Both the position numbers and the translations under genes were made by a program. Under the pieces are notes generated by a model that was not told the origin of the DNA, did no database searches, and saw only the letters and a list, made by a program, of their open reading frames with translations. A DNA stretch of 64,000 nucleotides, taken from assembly GCF_021044425.1 (NCBI RefSeq), contig NZ_JAJNEC010000003.1, forward strand, positions 186,001 through 250,000, in the 5' to 3' direction. The DNA comes from Niabella pedocola. Lineage in GTDB: Bacteria > Bacteroidota > Bacteroidia > Chitinophagales > Chitinophagaceae. Below, piece after piece: positions 62,928 through 64,000 of this stretch. Position 1 is the first letter of the stretch. Each line of letters opens with the position of its first letter.

Positions 62928-64000
62928 ATGCCCATTAAGCTTCTTATTATTGATGACGATGTTGATTTGTGCCAGCTGCTGGCACGTTACCTTTTAAAAA
63001 ACGGTTATGAAGTAGAAACTGCTTACTCCGGCAATAAGGGAATTGCTAAATATAAGGCGGATCATTTTGATGCTGTGATTACCGACTACCGGCTGGGAGA
63101 TATGGATGGGGTACAGTTGGTACGGGAGTTAAAGGAGCTTAATAGCAAGGTGGCTGTGTTAGTGATTACGGGCTACTCCGATATCCGCCAGGCTATTGAA
63201 GTGACCCGGCTGGGAGTGTTTGATTATATTCCCAAACCCCTTGTTCCGGAAGAAGTGCTGGAGCTGTTAAAAAAAATGACCACGCGGCAGCAATCCGGGG
63301 AAGAAGGACCGTCTATAAAAAGCAACAGCAGTGCCTTTACGGAAGATTATTATATCGGCAAATCGAAGCCCACGGCAGTCCTGTACCAGCAGGTGAACGT
63401 AGTGGCGCCTACCGATTACAGTGTGATTTTATATGGGGAGAGCGGTACCGGTAAGGAAGTCATTGCCCGTACCATTCATCAAAACAGTAAGCGGGCCGGG
63501 AAGCCCTTTGTGGCGCTCGATTGCGGCACACTCTCACGCGAACTGGCCGGAAGTGAACTTTTTGGCCACGTAAAAGGCGCTTTTACGGGTGCCTTGCAGG
63601 ATAAGGAAGGTCATTTTGAAATGGCCAACGGCGGTACGCTTTTTCTCGATGAAATCGCCAATCTTTCTACCGACATCCAGGCGATCCTGCTCCGGATCAT
63701 ACAGGAACGGAAATTTAAACGGGTGGGCGGCAATAAGGAGATCGCAGCCGATGTGCGGATCATTGTAGCCTCCAACGAGGAACTGAAAATGGCCTGCCAG
63801 AAAGGACGCTTCCGGGAAGACCTTTATCACCGCTTAAATGAGTTTGCGATTCATTTACCGGCATTACGGGACCGGAAAGAAGATATCCGGCACCTGGCGG
63901 AATTTTTCCTGAAAAAATCCTGCGAGGAAAGTGAGAAGCAGGTGGAGTTTTTTTCGGAACCGGTGCTGGCCGCTTTTCAGCGCTACGACTGGCCGGGTAA
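62928..64000 (+). CDS. NtrC-family sigma-54-dependent response regulator, 3' end missing
   Basis: The first ~357 residues are visible. A receiver domain (1-118, D53 in ITDYRLGDMDG) is joined to an AAA+ sigma-54 activation domain with Walker A GESGTGKE, the GAFTGA sigma-54 contact loop, Walker B GTLFLDEI and the arginine-finger context GRFREDLYHRL. The C-terminal Fis-type DNA-binding domain would lie beyond position 64000. It probably activates sigma-54 promoters in response to the CHASE3 kinase upstream. No clean sigma-54 promoter was found in the visible neighbourhood. Confidence 0.95.
   Translation, partial: MPIKLLIIDDDVDLCQLLARYLLKNGYEVETAYSGNKGIAKYKADHFDAVITDYRLGDMDGVQLVRELKELNSKVAVLVITGYSDIRQAIEVTRLGVFDYIPKPLVPEEVLELLKKMTTRQQSGEEGPSIKSNSSAFTEDYYIGKSKPTAVLYQQVNVVAPTDYSVILYGESGTGKEVIARTIHQNSKRAGKPFVALDCGTLSRELAGSELFGHVKGAFTGALQDKEGHFEMANGGTLFLDEIANLSTDIQAILLRIIQERKFKRVGGNKEIAADVRIIVASNEELKMACQKGRFREDLYHRLNEFAIHLPALRDRKEDIRHLAEFFLKKSCEESEKQVEFFSEPVLAAFQRYDWPG

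Noticed and set aside
1..64000. CRISPR arrays, insertion sequences, prophage genes, rRNA operon
   Set aside because: No regular spaced repeats, transposases, phage structural genes or rRNA sequence were seen. The only recombinase is the housekeeping Xer type.

Overview
The window is chromosomal DNA from a member of the Bacteroidota, most likely the family Chitinophagaceae (inference). The evidence is a PorV/PorU-type pair of type IX secretion proteins, a DUF4954 gene, several promoters of the TTTG-N19-TAnnTTTG type, a general lack of Shine-Dalgarno sequences except at rpsU, and many lipoproteins with an xxAC lipobox. I saw no phage, insertion sequence, CRISPR array or rRNA operon. G+C looks like the mid-to-upper 40s percent (estimate). 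Coding is dense and mostly housekeeping up to about 38 kb, then looser and more accessory.

Layout. 0-2.3 kb: end of an exopolysaccharide locus (sugar transferase coupled to a Gfo/Idh oxidoreductase) and tRNA-Gln. 2.4-9.3 kb: malate dehydrogenase, a secreted lipase, an RlmK-like rRNA methyltransferase, a DEDD exonuclease fused to a GIY-YIG nuclease, an SGNH hydrolase and tyrS. 9.5-15.7 kb: PorV2-like and PorU2-like proteins. 15.7-19.1 kb: acyltransferase, ribE, then rpsU, a Xer recombinase and hpf. 19.3-27.3 kb: small lipoproteins (glycine zipper, two LEA-like), a BNR-repeat protein, an outer-membrane barrel, thrS and der. 27.4-35.6 kb: DUF4954, glmS, mgtE, a SET protein, a SAM hydrolase and an SDR. 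35.6-39.5 kb: a GH9-deacetylase fusion, tRNA-Lys and a YycJ-like metallo-hydrolase.

39.7-50.1 kb is accessory: two Crp/Fnr-type regulators, a siderophore-interacting flavoprotein with an MFS exporter, a run of SRPBCC/SnoaL proteins, chrA followed by a LuxR-HTH remnant, an amine oxidase and an AraC regulator. 50.2-60.5 kb is a run of small stress-type genes around a bacterial NHEJ pair (Ku and LigD): a YghA-like SDR, a frameshifted DUF4142 gene, a DUF2383-like protein, a CinA/PncC amidase and a low-affinity iron-permease-like protein. 61-64 kb holds a CHASE3 histidine kinase, a stand-alone receiver and an NtrC-type sigma-54 activator that runs off the window.

The most interesting points are: the strong Shine-Dalgarno of rpsU with a terminator hairpin touching the next start codon; the GH9-deacetylase fusion with an altered metal/base motif; the stress/NHEJ island together with lipidated LEA-like proteins; two intergenic pairs of GAGATTTGAGA-type repeat arms; and the unannotated or decayed small genes (a 50-residue conserved protein, the LuxR remnant, the DUF4142 frameshift). 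I did not find a clear wholly new defence or biosynthetic system.
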